From CAJBVG01 sp044376465 (GTDB taxonomy: Bacteria; Bacteroidota; Bacteroidia; Sphingobacteriales; Sphingobacteriaceae), in assembly GCA_044376465.1 (NCBI GenBank), contig JBILKW010000008.1:1-25333 (forward strand): 25,333 nt of DNA, written 5' to 3'. Below, piece by piece: positions 24,001-25,333 of the stretch (position 1 is the first letter of the stretch; every line of letters starts with the position of its first letter). A model generated the notes under the pieces. That model worked only from the letters and a program-made list of their open reading frames with translations, ran no database searches and was not told the DNA's origin. A program made the translations under genes and the position numbers.

Positions 24001-24771
24001 GGGTATGCAATTAATTTGGAAACAGGGGAAAGGGTAAATATTTTCTTTACTGAGGCATCAAATCTTTCTGCTGAAAATGGAAACGATATGATTTGGAATC
24101 CAACATCTAATCAAGATTTTTACAATAAGGGAGGTCGCCATTTTATTTATGTAACACGTAGAAAGTATGATAAGTGTGATGAGATACATAGCATCTTATC
24201 TGCTAATATAGATAACCCTGGAAATGCTGCTAAGTATAAAGTATTTAGCATGGTTGACTGGGTGAATGTTCCGGTTTTAAAAGCTGGACAGACCTTATTA
24301 TCTACAGATGTAAAGGTTAAATTAAGAGTTTCGAAGCCTTATTACACGAATGTATCAACAGGTTCAAATGGTGGTTTCCCATCGTTTAGTTTCAATGATA
24401 AAAATGTAATTAAAGGGGCAACAAATGAAGAAGCATTAAATAAAAAATTGGCATTGGAATTAATTAACATTGTTCCTAATCCATATTATGCTTACTCTAG
24501 TTACGAACCAGATAGAAATGATTATCGTGTAAGAATAACGAATTTGCCTGCACGATCTACAGTTACTATTTATACCACAAATGGAATTTTAGTAAGAAGG
24601 TTCATAAAATCAGATCCTCTACAAACATTTGTTGAGTGGGATCTAAGAAATTCGAACAGAATTCCGATTGCAACTGGTGTATATATAGTTCACATTGATT
24701 GTCCTGGTGTTGGTGAAAAAACACTTAAATGGATGGGTGTAATGAGACCAGTAGATTTCACAAACTTCTAA
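21046..24771 (+). CDS. Large exported surface protein with T9SS type A-like C-terminal domain
   Basis: This 1241-residue protein is probably secreted by the type IX system. The first ATG overlaps the previous stop (TAATG); a second ATG at 21064 is preceded by a purine-rich stretch and is also plausible. A signal peptide ends near residue 35. The N-terminal part carries motifs I recall from uncharacterised Bacteroidota surface proteins: NNVRTKLFNGGDMWWDLF at 68-85, ALWFGGIDD at 111, TYRQRGLDFWPGPLD at 129-143, the calcium-site-like DADGDGFYLPANGDYP at 203-218, and DSDLGGADDDYVGCN at 298-312. Fibronectin-like segments seem to lie near 520-700. The tail (VPNPYYAYSS, STVTIYTTNGILVRRF, ATGVYIVHID, TLKWMGVMRPVDFTNF) resembles a T9SS type A sorting domain with an extra end. 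No enzymatic motif is seen. Confidence 0.88.
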   Translation: MERKKKMRKYINKGLLVATIGTIVMLLSSGSSFARYYTGKLGPKPNSSVMKVAAGCDPPSSQIDLAINNVRTKLFNGGDMWWDLFGTRNAAYEIPKVEAGQRSVHASFASALWFGGIDDGGQLKTAGQTYRQRGLDFWPGPLDTSTSEIDKDDCTFWDKQYSVLQKEIIEFKGGAEATASILNWPGNGDASRGETQYLAPFHDADGDGFYLPANGDYPTLDPRVLGARPDQMIWWVYNDKGNTHTAYPGGEPIGLEIQTTAFAFSTSNEINNMTFYKYRVANRASSPLYSTYFGVFTDSDLGGADDDYVGCNMAEVDPDGAGPLSAKPRSFAYTYNADAVDEDGASPGYGSTPPIFGIDYFRGPKDENGNELPMSTFILFTNQGQQGIDADPRDAIELYRYLQGFWADGQPLTYGTPSGRGGADPCKYAFPGLTDPDGRPNWVETQSPGDRRMVQSSGPFTLQPGAVNEVILGAVWARASTGDQFASIAAGIVADDKAQILFDNDFKLANGPDPVTAVLIPGNQTITISLQNTDKTEKYSLNELDNEDLSIYNYKFQGYRIYQLKDGTVSASQINDINNAIEIAQVDIQDGISTIINKTFDPLVQNTQAAIMVEGENKGIKHNFEVITDAFSTSFDSRLVNGKTYYFLVIPYAYSASAKSTKYLPSRTSTNVVNVTVGRQVINGLINGEYETSVSLTKNDGAGNGGQNLELTPESEAAIIANSTSVPVSYTSGNGPVFLKVFDPSKIQKRNYIIKFTPNMKSYELRDADTDSLLMISDTTYDANNTLTPNEQIAEERIFRTLPNGSRVLQSRTSLGFYIVVDNTKGKPGQASAIELENNCFLGASLEFKDPTKPWYSGFSGKTAFSGTILGWLNSADPSNDPNDAYGNVLGATWAPYKLTRSLSSENARSTPLLDPASKNATNSKFDSVGSYDIVFTNDQTKWSDCVVLEAGLGTGAEANTEGAQKRLNLRKADIGFGVGRAKFPGYAINLETGERVNIFFTEASNLSAENGNDMIWNPTSNQDFYNKGGRHFIYVTRRKYDKCDEIHSILSANIDNPGNAAKYKVFSMVDWVNVPVLKAGQTLLSTDVKVKLRVSKPYYTNVSTGSNGGFPSFSFNDKNVIKGATNEEALNKKLALELINIVPNPYYAYSSYEPDRNDYRVRITNLPARSTVTIYTTNGILVRRFIKSDPLQTFVEWDLRNSNRIPIATGVYIVHIDCPGVGEKTLKWMGVMRPVDFTNF

Positions 24772-24788
24772 GCTTAACATAAATAACT

Positions 24789-25333
24789 ATGGATATGAAA
24801 AAACTTTATAGAATTACATATATATCTGTTCTTGCCGCACTTCTACCAGCAACATTAATTGCCGGTAATGGTGAAAGAGCTGGAACAGGAGGCGCAAATG
24901 AGTTGCTAATAAACCCATGGGCTAGAAGTGCTGGTTTTGGTGGATTTAACAGCTCTAACGCTAGAGGAGTAGAAGCCTTAAACTTAAATATTGGTGGACT
25001 TGCTTATACTAAAAAAACAGAAGTTGTTTTTTCTCGTAGCCAATGGCTTAAAGGGTCGGATGTTAACATCAACGCATTCGGTATGAGTCAAAGGGTTTCT
25101 GAGAGTGGAGTATTAGGAGTATCAATTTTCTCAATGAACTTTGGAGATATTGATGTGACTACAAACGACAGACCAGAAGGGGGAATAGGGAAATTCTCTC
25201 CACAGTTAATAAATTTTGCAGTTGCATATTCTAAAGAATTCTCGAATAGCATTCGAGGAGGTGTTGCAATTAGAGGAATACAGCAATCTATAGCTGATTT
25301 ACGAGCAAACGGTTTTGCCTTAGATGCAGGTAT
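24789..25333 (+). CDS. PorV/PorQ-family outer-membrane protein (partial, C-terminus outside window)
   Basis: The frame is open from ATG 24789 (a second ATG is at 24795) to the window edge, giving 181 complete codons. A signal peptide (MDMKKLYRITYISVLAALLPATLIAG) precedes the PorV/PorQ N-terminal signature: ANELLINPWARSAGFGGFNSS, then ARGVEALNLNIGGLAYTKK. Alternating strands of a FadL-like barrel follow (VVFSRSQWLKGSDVNINAFGM, VLGVSIFSMNFGDIDV, FAVAYSKEFSNSIRGGVAIRG). PorV itself is the T9SS shuttle that hands cargo from the translocon to the attachment complex; paralogues are often found beside particular cargo genes. Here the gene starts 17 bases after a predicted T9SS cargo, suggesting a dedicated shuttle. 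Whether this is PorV itself or a paralogue cannot be told from the fragment. Confidence 0.88.
   Translation, partial: MDMKKLYRITYISVLAALLPATLIAGNGERAGTGGANELLINPWARSAGFGGFNSSNARGVEALNLNIGGLAYTKKTEVVFSRSQWLKGSDVNINAFGMSQRVSESGVLGVSIFSMNFGDIDVTTNDRPEGGIGKFSPQLINFAVAYSKEFSNSIRGGVAIRGIQQSIADLRANGFALDAG

Overview
The window is AT-rich chromosomal DNA from a member of the Bacteroidota. Several things point there: the E1 alpha/beta fusion dehydrogenase, promoter elements of the Bacteroidota form (TTG, 19 bases, TAnnTTTG), weak ribosome-binding sites, and above all a large surface protein with a type IX secretion (T9SS)-like C-terminal domain next to a PorV/PorQ-family protein. No rRNA, tRNA, CRISPR array, insertion sequence or phage gene was seen, and no gene-free stretch exceeds about 210 bases.

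Layout. Bases 1-2616 (minus) hold the start of an E1 alpha/beta 2-oxoacid dehydrogenase, cut by the window edge, preceded by a YbdL-type methionine aminotransferase. Short-period repeats lie on both sides of the aminotransferase. Bases 2813-3835 (plus) hold a membrane SPFH-domain protein and a 53-residue ribbon-helix-helix protein, ending in a terminator shared with the convergent operon rpiB - M28 peptidase - lutB (7224 down to 3837, minus). An orphan exported protein (7433-8515, plus) converges on tatC (9413-8553, minus).

Bases 9465-14209 (minus) are a lipid and translation cluster transcribed yceD - rpmF - plsX - fabH - accB - accC. It begins at a recognisable promoter and ends at a strong intrinsic terminator, and it supplies malonyl-CoA (AccB, AccC), initiates chain elongation (FabH) and feeds phospholipid synthesis (PlsX). 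Upstream are pdxA (minus, vitamin B6) and, divergently, rsmA with an overlapping D-2-hydroxyacid dehydrogenase (plus).

Bases 17264-25333 (plus) form one tight transcription unit: a 1260-residue TonB-dependent-receptor-like protein, a 1241-residue exported protein with a T9SS-like tail, and a PorV/PorQ-family barrel that runs off the window. The first two overlap by one base and the third follows after 17 bases. This unit is the best candidate for a little-described system: a dedicated outer-membrane receptor, cargo and shuttle module. The second theme is a set of 7- to 8-bp-period repeats at gene ends, two of which supply the stop codon of the gene they touch and one of which would form nearly the whole 5' leader of ybdL.
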